Source: JAFGLZ01 sp964622545
Lineage (GTDB): Bacteria; Planctomycetota; Phycisphaerae; UBA1845; JAFGLZ01
Direction of reading: 5' to 3'
Length of the DNA: 64,000 bases
Assembly: GCA_964622545.1 (NCBI GenBank)
Contig: CAZUQM010000032.1
Coordinates: 15,694 to 79,693, forward strand
A model generated the notes under the pieces. That model saw only the letters and a list, made by a program, of their open reading frames with translations. It was not told the DNA's origin and did not search any database. This document shows, one piece after another, positions 25,849 through 34,654 of this stretch. The position numbers and the translations under genes were made by a program. Position 1 is the stretch's first letter, and every line of letters starts with the position of its first letter.

Positions 25849-26154
25849 TGCACGGCCCTCCAAGAGTTCCCCCATGAATCCGACCGATGGCGCCATAGGC
25901 ACGCCCTCATTGCCGGAAGTTACGGAAGAGGCGTTTCAAGTCAAGCACAAACGTATTGCAGAGACTCCTGGCGTAACGGAAACTGCCCAGTGGTCTGCCT
26001 GTGCAAGAATTCGTTCTGGCGCCTCCCTCTGCTGGTATACTTCAAGAGCTTCACCCCTCGTAGCTCTTCCTCCTGCATTCTGTCTCCTCGCTCCTGTCTC
26101 CCGCTTCTCATCTCAGGTATCCTGACCGCTAGCCCTGATCAGGTGTTGCCCTTG
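25849..26154. other. Intergenic region of lower GC with a possible promoter
   Basis: This 300-bp gap separates the interrupted lipoprotein gene from the FemAB-like gene. TATACT at 26036-26041 with TTCTGG 16 bp upstream is a weak promoter candidate for the latter. No ORF in it looks real. Confidence 0.4.
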
Positions 26155-27195
26155 ATGACCACGACAGCCGACACAACCCATTCCGACGATCGCCAGGCCT
26201 TCGAGGCCTACGTCAACGACGCCCCCGAGGCCACCTTCTACCACACCGCCGCGTGGCGCGACGCCGTCCACGAATGCTTCGGCCATGAGCCCTACGACCT
26301 GGTCGCCCGACGCGACGGACGTATCGTCGGCGCCCTGCCGCTGACCCTCGTGCGGAGCTGGATCGCCGGCCGGCTCCTCGTCAGCGTGCCCTATGCCGTC
26401 TACGGCGGCGCGCTGGTCGACGACGACGAGGCCGCCGCCGCCCTGCTCGAGCGGCTCAAAGACCTCGCCGGCCGGCTGGACGTGCGATGCGTCGACCTGC
26501 GAAGCGACCGAGCCACGCTGCCCGAACTGCCGACGGTCGATCGCTACGTCACGTTCCGCAAGCGCCTGCCCGACCGCGTCGAGGACGTCCTGCCCTCGCT
26601 GCCCCGCAAGGCGCGAGCCGCTGCGCGCAACGGCCGGAACAAGCACAAGCTCGAGGTCGACTTCGGCGACCACCTCTTGCCGACGGTCTGGCACCTTTAC
26701 GCCCGGAGCATGCGCCGGCTCGGCTCGCCCAACTACCCGAGGCGGTTCTTCGACGCCCTGCTCGCCCGCACGCCCGGCAAGCATCTCGTCTCACTGGTGA
26801 CACACCAGGGCGAACCCGCCGCCGGGCTCGTCACGTTTCTCTTTCGCGATACCGTCCTGCCCTACTTCTCAGGATGCGACGAGACCCGCGACCGGTTCGG
26901 CATCAACAACGTGCTCTATCTATCGCTGATGGAATGGGCCGTCGAGAACCGCTACCCGGTGTTCGACTTCGGCCGAAGCCGCGAGGCCAACCGAGGCGCT
27001 TACGACTTCAAGCGCCATCAGGGCTTCGAGCCCCGGCCGCTCGAGTACCAGATCTACGTCCCGCCCGGAAAGGACACGCCCAACCTGACCCCCGGCTCGG
27101 GCAAGTTTGCCCTGGCCCAGCGCCTCTACCGTAAGCTACCATTGTGGGCGACCAAGCGACTCGGCGGCTGGCTCGCCCGCGCCATCCCCGGCTAA
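26155..27195 (+). CDS. FemAB-like GNAT protein of the PEP-CTERM/exosortase-associated type
   Basis: The 346-residue cytoplasmic protein is built from two GNAT-like halves, as in the FemA/FemX aminoacyltransferases. Recognisable pieces are ATFYHTAAWRDAVHECFGHEP at the start, SVPYAVYGGALVDDDEAA, the central RYVTFRKRLP, and the C-terminal GINNVLYLSLMEWAVE and FDFGRSREANRGAYDFKRHQ. These match the branch found in exosortase (XrtA) exopolysaccharide loci. Its exact substrate is not known. It sits 240 bp before a TIGR03087-like glycosyltransferase, the usual company of this family. The ATG at 26155 starts the first conserved block; the upstream open frame is not protein-like. Confidence 0.82.
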   Translation: MTTTADTTHSDDRQAFEAYVNDAPEATFYHTAAWRDAVHECFGHEPYDLVARRDGRIVGALPLTLVRSWIAGRLLVSVPYAVYGGALVDDDEAAAALLERLKDLAGRLDVRCVDLRSDRATLPELPTVDRYVTFRKRLPDRVEDVLPSLPRKARAAARNGRNKHKLEVDFGDHLLPTVWHLYARSMRRLGSPNYPRRFFDALLARTPGKHLVSLVTHQGEPAAGLVTFLFRDTVLPYFSGCDETRDRFGINNVLYLSLMEWAVENRYPVFDFGRSREANRGAYDFKRHQGFEPRPLEYQIYVPPGKDTPNLTPGSGKFALAQRLYRKLPLWATKRLGGWLARAIPG

Positions 27196-27435
27196 CGTCC
27201 ACGACCGACACGGGCCGAGCCTCGGCGTGCGACCGGGTGGCCCACCGCTTCGTGCGTCCTGTCTTCGACCCTGAGGCTCAGACCCGAAGGGAGCTTCGTC
27301 GAAGGAGCGGCCGGGGACACGACCTCACAGCCCCGACCGGGTGAGCTGCACGGCGAACGCCGCGAGCGCCAGGCCCCGCCGAGCTCACAGTCCTCGGAAA
27401 CGCCCCGGACCTGTCCGGGTGGTAGGCATGATGAC

Positions 27436-28692
27436 ATGAACATCCTGATGATCGCCCACCGCCTGCCCTACCCGCCCAACAAGGGCGAGAAGATCCGCAG
27501 CTACCACGAGCTAGCCCACCTCGCCCGGCGACACGACGTCTGGTGTGCCTGCCTGATCGAGTCCCCGGCCGACCTGCAACATGTCGATCCCATGCGCAGG
27601 CTCTGTCGCGACCTCGCGGCCGTCCCGGTGGGCCGAATCGGCGCCGCCCTCCGCGCCGCCACCGCCCTGCTCACCGGCAAGAGTCTCAGCGAGGCCTACT
27701 TCGCCGAACCGCAACTCAAGGCCGCTCTGCAACGCTGGAACCGCCAGGTTCGCTTCGATGCCGTCCTCGGCTTCTCATCGAACGTCGCCGGCATGGGCCT
27801 GCTCGTTGACGCCCCGAGGCGCGTCGCCGATGTCTGCGACGCCGACAGCGTCAAATGGACCGCCCTGTCCGGCAAGGTCCGCTGGCCCAGGTCGGCCGTG
27901 TACGCGCTCGAAGGCCGCCGACTCGCCCGAACCGAATGGCAGCTCGCGCACGACTATGATGCCGTTACGGTGATCTCTCAGCGAGAGGTCGCGGCCCTGG
28001 AGCGAAACTGGTCGGGGCGCGGTTGGCCCGTGGACGACATCGCCGACCGCCTCGTCGTGATACCCAACGGCGTCGACGTCCCGCCCGACCCTCCGCCGGA
28101 TGCTCCGCCCGAGGCGAAGACCGTCGGCTTCACAGGCACGATGAGCTACCTGCCCAACATCGAGGCCGTCTGCTGGTTCGCCAAAGAGGTCTGGCCCCTG
28201 GTCCGAGACGAACACCCCGAGGCCGAATTCCTGATCGTCGGGCGCGACCCGTCCCCGACCGTCAAGGCCCTCCACGGCCGCGACGGCATCCGCGTGACCG
28301 GCGAGGTCCCCGACGTGACCGCGTATCTTCGTCGATTCACCGTGGCCGTCGCGCCGATGCGAACCGTCCACGGCGTGCAGAACAAGACGCTCGAGGCCCT
28401 GGCCGCGGGCGTGCCGGTGGTCGCGACACCGGCAGTCGCCGAGAGTATCGATGCCGAACCCGGCCGACACCTACTCGCCGCGGCCGAGGCGCTGCAGCTG
28501 GGCCGAGCGATATGTGAACTCATTAACAATAAGGGCCGGTGGCGAGACGTTGCCCTCGCCGGCCGCGAGTTCGTCATCGAGCGCTATGGCTGGGCACAGC
28601 ACCTGTCGAACCTAGAGGCCCTGCTCGCCGGGCCAGAAGAGGTCACGGTGCATAACGTGAATACGGGGATACGATCAACAAAAAGCAAGTAA
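27436..28692 (+). CDS. Glycosyltransferase, TIGR03087-like PEP-CTERM/XrtA-associated family
   Basis: The 418-residue GT-B enzyme belongs to the GT4-like branch found in exosortase loci. It starts MNILMIAHRLPYPPNKGEKI, the characteristic opening of the family. The donor-binding C-terminal half has IPNGVDV, VGFTGTMSYLPNIEAV, FLIVGRDPSPTV and KTLEALAAGVPVVATPAV, where the Glu of KTLEA sits in the nucleotide-sugar site. It probably adds a sugar during exopolysaccharide synthesis. With the FemAB-like gene just upstream and a PEP-CTERM-like protein 7 kb away, it indicates an exosortase surface system in the genome. Confidence 0.87.
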   Translation: MNILMIAHRLPYPPNKGEKIRSYHELAHLARRHDVWCACLIESPADLQHVDPMRRLCRDLAAVPVGRIGAALRAATALLTGKSLSEAYFAEPQLKAALQRWNRQVRFDAVLGFSSNVAGMGLLVDAPRRVADVCDADSVKWTALSGKVRWPRSAVYALEGRRLARTEWQLAHDYDAVTVISQREVAALERNWSGRGWPVDDIADRLVVIPNGVDVPPDPPPDAPPEAKTVGFTGTMSYLPNIEAVCWFAKEVWPLVRDEHPEAEFLIVGRDPSPTVKALHGRDGIRVTGEVPDVTAYLRRFTVAVAPMRTVHGVQNKTLEALAAGVPVVATPAVAESIDAEPGRHLLAAAEALQLGRAICELINNKGRWRDVALAGREFVIERYGWAQHLSNLEALLAGPEEVTVHNVNTGIRSTKSK

Positions 28693-28737
28693 TACGGCCC
28701 TCCCGGCGATTGCCGCGGATGATCGGAAGGCCTGGTG

Positions 28738-29382
28738 ATGACGCACGGCGACGGGATGAGAATCGGAGAGCATGTGGTCGAAGCCCGCAGGCGGCAGGGT
28801 CTGACGCAGACCAAGCTCGCCGTCCTCGCGGGCATCAACCAGGGATACCTGAGCCAGATCGAGCGCGGCAAGCAGACGCCCAGCATGCAGACGGTCAACG
28901 CGATCGCCGTGGCCCTTGGCGTGCCGCCGGCCGTGCTTCTGGGTGAGGGCGACGTCCATGACGCACCGCAGCCGCTGGATACGATCGAGTTGCCGGTCTT
29001 CGGCTCGATCCCGGGCGGGCCGCCATCGGAGTCGCAGGAGCAGCTCGAGATGTTTCCGGTGCTCCGTCACCTGTGGGGTCCGGACCGCTACTGCCTCAAG
29101 CTCGAGTTCGATAGCATGGAGCCGACCCTCAAGCCGGGCGACATCATCCTCGTTCACTACCGCCCGGACGTGAACCCGCTGCACGTTCAGGGGCGAATCT
29201 GTGCCTGCCTGGTCGACGGTGCGCCCACACTGAAGCGAGTCAGCGTAGAGCGGCGAGGGGAGGACCGCATTGTGATCCTACGCGGCGACAACCCGGACAC
29301 ACCGCCCAGCGTCGTGGATCCAAGCGAACAAACCTTCACGATCCAGGGCGTGGCCGTCTCACTCGTCAGTCGGAATCTCTAG
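28738..29382 (+). CDS. XRE-family regulator with S24 (LexA/CI-like) peptidase domain
   Basis: The 214-residue protein has an HTH_XRE domain (MRIGEHVVEARRRQGLTQTKLA to INQGYLSQIERGKQTPS), followed from about 85 by a LexA-fold S24 domain. The autopeptidase dyad is visible: Ser in EFDSMEPTLKPGD and Lys in GAPTLKRVSV. No Ala-Gly cleavage site stands out between the domains, although GSIPGG is at the right place. Proteins of this form repress stress or phage genes and may self-cleave on RecA filaments. The ATG at 28738 is 7 bp after GGAAGG; a GTG precedes it directly. No phage genes are nearby. Confidence 0.85.
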   Translation: MTHGDGMRIGEHVVEARRRQGLTQTKLAVLAGINQGYLSQIERGKQTPSMQTVNAIAVALGVPPAVLLGEGDVHDAPQPLDTIELPVFGSIPGGPPSESQEQLEMFPVLRHLWGPDRYCLKLEFDSMEPTLKPGDIILVHYRPDVNPLHVQGRICACLVDGAPTLKRVSVERRGEDRIVILRGDNPDTPPSVVDPSEQTFTIQGVAVSLVSRNL

Positions 29383-29449
29383 CGGTGATCTCGGAATGGC
29401 TTGAGGCACGAGGGCCCGACCACACTGGTTCCCAAAGGACCCGATCAGG

Positions 29450-29590
29450 AGGGTGACACGCCACTCAGAGCAGCGACCGTCAGGGAGCTGTGTTCCTGGG
29501 ACCCTTGAACAGCAACGCTCCTTGACAGTCGCCTCTCCGACGGTAACCGGGAAACCGGCGAGCCGACAGGTTCAATTGTGTTGGACTACG
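29450..29590 (+). repeat. Dispersed intergenic repeat, family 1, copy A
   Basis: The copy runs from GCCACTCAGAGC through CAGGGAGCTGTGTTCC, TTGAACAGCAACGCTCCTTG and GTCGCCTCTCCGACGGTA to CAATTGTGTTGGACTACG. The core has relatives at 40540, 42998, 55085 and 63883. It lies between the XRE-S24 gene and a parS site. Confidence 0.75.
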
Positions 29591-29661
29591 AGTCGCCGCG
29601 CGAAAACGATGGGGCCTCTCGAGGATGGGTTCGGCGGGAAGTCGCCTTCCCGGGGCAACTC

Positions 29662-29677
29662 TGTTCCACGTGAAACA
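29662..29677. promoter_or_regulatory. parS centromere site
   Basis: TGTTCCACGTGAAACA matches the bacterial parS consensus TGTTTCACGTGAAACA at 15 of 16 positions. It lies 7 bp after the parB stop. ParB loads here and spreads as a CTP-dependent clamp. Confidence 0.93.
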
Positions 29678-29684
29678 GGCCGAA

Positions 29685-30596
29685 TCAGAGCTCGTCGAGA
29701 TCGATGCCGAGCTGCGTCGCGACGCGGGAGAAGTCGTCGACGCTGTAGTAGGTGATCACGATCCTGCCGGTGTTCCGCTTGCGACCTTCCTGGATCGTCA
29801 CGCGCGTCCCCAGGGACTGGCTGAAGCGTTCCTCGAGATCCTGTACCAGTGGGCGCTTGCCGGGCGAGGGGGCCTCCGGCGGCGTGGCGGTCGCTGAGCC
29901 GTTGCCATCGCGGGCCTTGCGGACGAGCACCTCCAGCTTCCGCACGCTGTGACCGTGATGAAGGACCTCGGCGGCGAGACGGGTCATCTCGTCGGCCGAC
30001 GGAAGACCTAGCAGGGCCCGGGCATGGCCCATGCTGAGCTCGCCGCGACGGAGCAGTGCCTGGACGTCGTCGGGCAGCTCGAGCAGGCGGATGTAGTTCG
30101 TCACCGTTGCGCGGTTCTCACCGAGGGCCTCAGCCAGGGACTCGGACGTCTCGCCGAATTGCTCGCAAGCCTGTTTGTACGCGGCAGCCCGATCGAGAGG
30201 ATTGAGGTCGGCACGTTGGATGTTCTCGATGAGGGCGAACTCGAGCATCTGCTGGTCGGTGGCCTCACGAACGACCGCCGGTAGGGTGGCGAGACCAGCG
30301 ATCTGGGCGGCCCGCCAACGGCGCTCGCCGGCGATCAGCTCATAGCCTGACTGTGCAGGCCGTACGACGACGGGCTGGATGACGCCGGACTGTCGGATGG
30401 AGTTGGCCAGGTCTGTCAGGGCCTCCTCGTCGAATTCCGTCCGAGGTTGTTGTGGGTTGGGGCGGATGGCCTCGAGGCTGATGTCGCGAGCGGAGGGGGC
30501 GGGCGCGATGGCCGCCTGGACAGCCGACTCGGGTTCGGCCACTTCCCCCATGAGCGATGCGAGTCCGCGACCTAGTCGGCGAGTTTGCTTGGCCAT
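29685..30596 (-). CDS. parB: Chromosome partitioning protein ParB
   Basis: The 303-residue CTPase clamp binds parS and directs origin segregation. It starts with the family signature RRLGRGLASLM. The ParB/Srx CTP-binding domain follows: IRPNPQQPRTEF, SGVIQPVVVRP, YELIAGERRWRAAQIAG and ENIQRADLNPLDRA, including the GERRW and ENIQR boxes. Next is the helix-turn-helix (ESLAEALGENRATVTNYIRLL) and LSMGHARALLGL. A linker of about 35 residues precedes the C-terminal dimerisation domain (RIVITYYSVDDFSRVATQLG). AAGGAGG lies before the ATG at 30596. parA, which normally sits next to parB, is not in this window. parS sites flank the gene on both sides. Confidence 0.95.
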   Translation of the reverse strand: MAKQTRRLGRGLASLMGEVAEPESAVQAAIAPAPSARDISLEAIRPNPQQPRTEFDEEALTDLANSIRQSGVIQPVVVRPAQSGYELIAGERRWRAAQIAGLATLPAVVREATDQQMLEFALIENIQRADLNPLDRAAAYKQACEQFGETSESLAEALGENRATVTNYIRLLELPDDVQALLRRGELSMGHARALLGLPSADEMTRLAAEVLHHGHSVRKLEVLVRKARDGNGSATATPPEAPSPGKRPLVQDLEERFSQSLGTRVTIQEGRKRNTGRIVITYYSVDDFSRVATQLGIDLDEL

Positions 30597-30793
30597 GTGA
30601 GCCTCCTTGCAGGAAGGGAGTTCTCCGTCCGTGAGCGAGCGCGTCGTCTCGGGTGGGATGAGGGCTTGCCCGGCAGAGCGAGGCTCCCACCGAGCCACGA
30701 TCGCCGGCTGCGACGGCGACTCACCGGGAGGTTCGCCCGCCTGGGCATCTCCCAGTTCTCCCTTCGCACGGCGCGAGACAAGGCACTGGGCGG

Positions 30794-30821
30794 ATTATAC
30801 CGCAAGCGGCTCGGGCGGCAA
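30794..30821 (-). promoter_or_regulatory. Candidate parB promoter
   Basis: On the minus strand TTGCCG (30821-30816) and a perfect TATAAT (30799-30794) are 16 bp apart. The upstream parS (30839-30854) ends 17 bp before the -35, so ParB bound there could affect transcription. The predicted leader to the parB ATG is about 190 bases. Confidence 0.6.
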
Positions 30822-30838
30822 GCGCGATCAAGCACCCT

Positions 30839-30854
30839 TGTTCCACGTGGAACA
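30839..30854. promoter_or_regulatory. parS centromere site (perfect palindrome)
   Basis: TGTTCCACGTGGAACA is a perfect 16-bp palindrome and a known kind of parS variant. It lies upstream of the parB promoter and 216 bp before the GH13 gene. With the site at 29662 it brackets parB. Confidence 0.93.
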
Positions 30855-31070
30855 AATCCGCCATCGAGAGTCTGATTGCAGCGTCGGCCATAGTGAGCTA
30901 TCATCCTTGCGACCCGTGCGAGTAGCCGCCACCTTCGTCTTTGCCGGCTCGGCTCGGGGGCGAGGCTCCCGCCGAGCCGAGGGCAGTTCATGGGATCGGA
31001 CCCAGCAAGCGCTTCGGCCTCCGGGCGGACCGAGGGACTCCGTTGTGTTGGACTTCTAAGGGAATGCGAT

Positions 31071-34000
31071 ATGTTCTCAGCAGTATCCGCGGCGCTCGTC
31101 CCACTGCTCAGCCTCCCGTCCACCGGTGCCGAACCACCCGAGACCACGGTGAAGGCCGGGCGGCTCGCGGCAACCATCCGTCACGCCGATGCAGCCTGGC
31201 AACGGCTGGAGCTCATGCCCGATGGCAGCAACCTGCTTCGACTTCCCGCTCAGGACCCGGTCGCGACGCTGGACACGTCTGCCGGGCAAGTGCGGTCGGA
31301 TCAGCCCACGATAAGCACGAAGACCGAGCTCCGCACGACAGAAAAGGGGCGTCAGCTCACCGTCATCCAAGCCCGCAAGGATTGGCTCTTACGCTATACG
31401 CTCCATTGCTCCGCCTCAACCACCTCTATAGCGTGTCAAGCCTCCTGGAAGCGTACGGGCCCAGAACCATCACTGGTCCAGGGCGCGACGCTGACGATTC
31501 CGGGTCTGGCGATCGACGGCGATCCGGCGACGTTTTGCGTCCTGCCGGCGCTCTGGCCGGCCGAACACCAACGCTTCGCGGACAACCGCCCCGGCCACGT
31601 CGTCCAAGAGCGGAGTTGGCTGACCGGGCACGCCTCGCAGGCGGTCGTGTATGCGCCGGCATCGAAGATCGGCGTCTTCGCGGGGCACGAGCTGCTGCTC
31701 GACGGGACGCGAATGATCGCCACGCAGCGCGACGGCGCGGTCGATCTGACGCTGACCTTCAACGTGCGGGGCCGGATCAAGCCGGGCGAGACGTGGGACA
31801 TCGGCCGGCTCCATCTACGCGTCGCTCGCGGCGACGAGGCCGCCATCCGGCGGCACTTCGGCGCGTTCACCGATTCACTCGGCAACGGACCCGTGGCCGA
31901 GTCGCCCGACTGGCTCGATCGATGTGCGGTATACTCGGGCTACCCGCGAGGCCCGATCGGCGTCGGCTTCAACGGCGGCGGCGATCTGCGAACCTTCGCC
32001 GAGCACCTCTCCCACGTGGCCGACCTGGGCCTGACGACGGTGTGGCTCAACCCGATCTACACGAGCCCGCCGGGCATCTACGGCATCAAGGACCACAAGG
32101 CCATCGCCAAGGAGCTCGGCACCGAGGCCGACTTGCGCCGCTTCGTCGACCGCGCCCACGAGCTCGACCTCCGTGTCTGGCTCGACCTGGTCAGCCACGG
32201 GCCCGCGAAAGGCACGCCCATGGCCAAGAGCACGCCGTCCGAGGCCTGGGCTCGCGACCGCAAGGGCGAGCTCCACATGAGCTGGGGCAAGAACCTGACG
32301 GGCGACTACACGCACCCGGCGTGGCAGGGCGTGATGTCGGACGTGGCGGCCTATTGGGTCAAGCAGTTCGACGTGGACGGCTACCGCCACGACTGCGGCC
32401 ACGGCAGCAGCGGGCAGAACTGGTCGCCGGAGGCGCCCTATCGACCGAGCGCGGCCGGTCCGTTCGGCGGCGTCGAGCTGACGCGCGTCGTGCGAGATCG
32501 GATCCGGCGGATCAAGCCCGACGCGGCGATCCTCTCGGAGACGGGCGGGCCGGTCTTCTTCCGCTCGGCCGATCTGCTGTACGACTACCCGTTCTACCTC
32601 GGCTGCCGCGAGCTGACCTACGGCATGGGGCTCGAGGCGTGGATCACCGCGATGCGGCGGTGGCTCCAGTGGTCGCAGCAGACGTATCCGAGCGGCGCGC
32701 TCGGCGGGCTGCTCCGCTTCCTTGAGAACCACGACACGGTGCGGTCGACGAACCTTTTTGGCCTCGGTCCGGCCCAGGCCCTGACCGCGCTGGCGATCTT
32801 CGCCCAAGGCACGCCGATGCTTTACCAGGAACAAGCCATCGGTGCATCACGAGCGATCCGCCGATGGCTGCGGCTGCGGCGGCGTTTGCCGGAGCTGCAT
32901 CTCGGACGGGCGGACTACCAGGCGGTCCGCTCATCGCATCCGCACGTGTTGCCGCTGCTTCGCATGACGCATGAGGCGGCGGCGGTCGTCGCGATCAACC
33001 TGTCGGGCCACAACGTGCGGACGCGGCTCGCGTGGCCGGCCGAGCTCGCCGCCCGCTGGCCGGTGTGCCGGGACGCCGTGACGGGCGAGCTGATCGAGGT
33101 CCGAAACGCCACATGCGAGGCGACGCTACCGGCGTATCGGCCGGTCGTGCTCGCGTTGCGAAAGCAGGGGGGCTCGTTCGCGGCGCTGGAGCCGGAGCGG
33201 CTGCGATTGGCCGCCCTGCCCGAGGGCGCCCCGCCGAAGGTCGAACAGCAGGTGCGGGACGATGAGCATGGCGGCCGGACGTACCGGCTCGCCCTGCCGC
33301 CGCTGGCCTCGTGGTTCGTCGAGACCGGTGAGGGCGTCGCCGCGGACGTCTTCCGCAAGCGGTATCGCCCCGGTGAGTTCCCCACACTCGATGCGTGTTG
33401 GCAGCCGCTGCGGCACGGCTTGTGGGACGCGTGCGCGACCGCCCGCCTCGGCTTCCGCACGGAGGAGGGGCGCGAGATCCTGGTCAGCGCCATTGACGTC
33501 GGCCAGCTGCGCGACGCCCGCATCGTCGATGCCGAACATGACGGCCGTGGCGTCGAGCTCATCCTGAGCACACGCGACCGCGGCGACCGGCCGTACGCCC
33601 TCGAGCACCGCGCTGGGGAGACGACGCCGCGGGCGCTGCCGACCGTCGACCGCGACGTGCCGGGGCTGTCGATCGATCCCTTCTACGTGGTGATGGCCAA
33701 CGATCACTATCGGCTCAAGCTCGCGCGGCGGCATGGCGGGGCGATCGCGGCCCTGGCGATCGGCGGCAAGCCGCTGCCCACGCCCGGCCTGGCCGAGGTG
33801 ACGTCCGAGGTCTACACCGATTGGGGCATCTACCGGAAGGGTCGGCGGTTCGGGACGCGCGAGGTGCCGCGGCCCCGGCTGTCGGTCGATCACGACGGTG
33901 GCCGGCGGACGGTGACGTTTCGCGGCGCGCTGAGGGGCCCGTCGTGGAACGGCGTGCAGCGGGGTTGGCCGCGCAATCCGATTATGCGGTATCGGTTGGC

Positions 34001-34517
34001 CTACGCGGCGGATGCCTCCGACCGACTGCGCCTGACGCTCGGCGCGACGTGCGAGAAAGACCGCCCCGGCACGTCGGCGTTTCTGGCGCTGCGGTGGGAG
34101 CTGCACGGCGTGACGGGCTGGACGCTGGCATGCGGCGACGAGGGCGAGCTTCCCGAGGCGGGTCAGCGCGGCGCGCCTGGGCAGGGACACCTTGCGGACG
34201 AGCGCCACGCGCCGGACGAGCGGCACTTGGCGAGCAAGCGTCACGCAGCGGGTGAGCGACCGGGGCAGCGTGTGTTTCAGTCGGCCGTGGTCGAGCGGCT
34301 GAGGCGGGACTGGCGCCTGACGATCCACACGCAGGCCGGCGACATCGAGGTCAGCCACCCCGCGGACGGGGACGGCCTGCCGGCGAACACGTTCCTGCTG
34401 GACCACCGCGACGGCCGGATGAACCTGTTCGTCGCGCTGCTCAGCGGCGGCAACGTGGACCTCAAGGCGGGTGTGGAGGTGGTCGGCGAGGTTGCATTCC
34501 GATTCAAGGGACGATAA
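31071..34517 (+). CDS. Large exported GH13 alpha-amylase-family enzyme
   Basis: The product has 1148 residues with a short signal peptide (LVPLLSLPSTGA). The ATG at 31071 follows AAGGGA. Residues about 35-280 form an N-terminal beta-rich domain. The TIM barrel (about 290-700) has all GH13 regions: LTTVWLNPIYTSPPGIYGI, nucleophile Asp in VDGYRHDCGHG, acid/base Glu in AAILSETGGP, and FLENHDTVRS. A glycogen-debranching or cyclomaltodextrinase-like specificity is possible, but the exact activity cannot be told. After the usual C-terminal beta domain, about 350 more residues (VSAIDVGQLRDARIVDAEHD onward) form a domain I do not recognise. Near 1040-1070 lies a charged repetitive stretch (DERHAPDERHLASKRHAAGE). 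Confidence 0.85.
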   Translation: MFSAVSAALVPLLSLPSTGAEPPETTVKAGRLAATIRHADAAWQRLELMPDGSNLLRLPAQDPVATLDTSAGQVRSDQPTISTKTELRTTEKGRQLTVIQARKDWLLRYTLHCSASTTSIACQASWKRTGPEPSLVQGATLTIPGLAIDGDPATFCVLPALWPAEHQRFADNRPGHVVQERSWLTGHASQAVVYAPASKIGVFAGHELLLDGTRMIATQRDGAVDLTLTFNVRGRIKPGETWDIGRLHLRVARGDEAAIRRHFGAFTDSLGNGPVAESPDWLDRCAVYSGYPRGPIGVGFNGGGDLRTFAEHLSHVADLGLTTVWLNPIYTSPPGIYGIKDHKAIAKELGTEADLRRFVDRAHELDLRVWLDLVSHGPAKGTPMAKSTPSEAWARDRKGELHMSWGKNLTGDYTHPAWQGVMSDVAAYWVKQFDVDGYRHDCGHGSSGQNWSPEAPYRPSAAGPFGGVELTRVVRDRIRRIKPDAAILSETGGPVFFRSADLLYDYPFYLGCRELTYGMGLEAWITAMRRWLQWSQQTYPSGALGGLLRFLENHDTVRSTNLFGLGPAQALTALAIFAQGTPMLYQEQAIGASRAIRRWLRLRRRLPELHLGRADYQAVRSSHPHVLPLLRMTHEAAAVVAINLSGHNVRTRLAWPAELAARWPVCRDAVTGELIEVRNATCEATLPAYRPVVLALRKQGGSFAALEPERLRLAALPEGAPPKVEQQVRDDEHGGRTYRLALPPLASWFVETGEGVAADVFRKRYRPGEFPTLDACWQPLRHGLWDACATARLGFRTEEGREILVSAIDVGQLRDARIVDAEHDGRGVELILSTRDRGDRPYALEHRAGETTPRALPTVDRDVPGLSIDPFYVVMANDHYRLKLARRHGGAIAALAIGGKPLPTPGLAEVTSEVYTDWGIYRKGRRFGTREVPRPRLSVDHDGGRRTVTFRGALRGPSWNGVQRGWPRNPIMRYRLAYAADASDRLRLTLGATCEKDRPGTSAFLALRWELHGVTGWTLACGDEGELPEAGQRGAPGQGHLADERHAPDERHLASKRHAAGERPGQRVFQSAVVERLRRDWRLTIHTQAGDIEVSHPADGDGLPANTFLLDHRDGRMNLFVALLSGGNVDLKAGVEVVGEVAFRFKGR

Positions 34518-34580
34518 AGGCGTCAGGAACCTTTTGTGAGAAGAGCGCTGCGAGCCGTTCCGGGAAAGGCTTCCTGACAC
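34516..34580. repeat. REP-like inverted repeat, left of the lower-GC gene
   Basis: GCGTCAGGAA (34519-34528) and TTCCTGACAC (34571-34580) form an imperfect inverted pair around a 42-base centre. The same half-sites recur 0.9 kb downstream at 35470-35497. GTGTCAGGAACCTTTT-type sequences are typical of REP elements mobilised by Y1 transposases; no such transposase is in the window. Confidence 0.55.
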
Positions 34581-34654
34581 GAATGGCACTGCCGTCGGCA
34601 AAGCCTTCCCAGCGACAACTCATAATATGGTTGCGGCCTCGGAAGGTGTGCCAC

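Noticed and set aside
27196..27435. Short gene or hairpin element between the FemAB-like and glycosyltransferase genes
   Set aside because: CTTCGA/TCGAAG half-sites occur, but the arms are short and no ORF has a start signal.
28738..29382. Prophage indicated by the CI-like XRE-S24 regulator
   Set aside because: No integrase, structural or lysis genes and no attachment repeats are near it.
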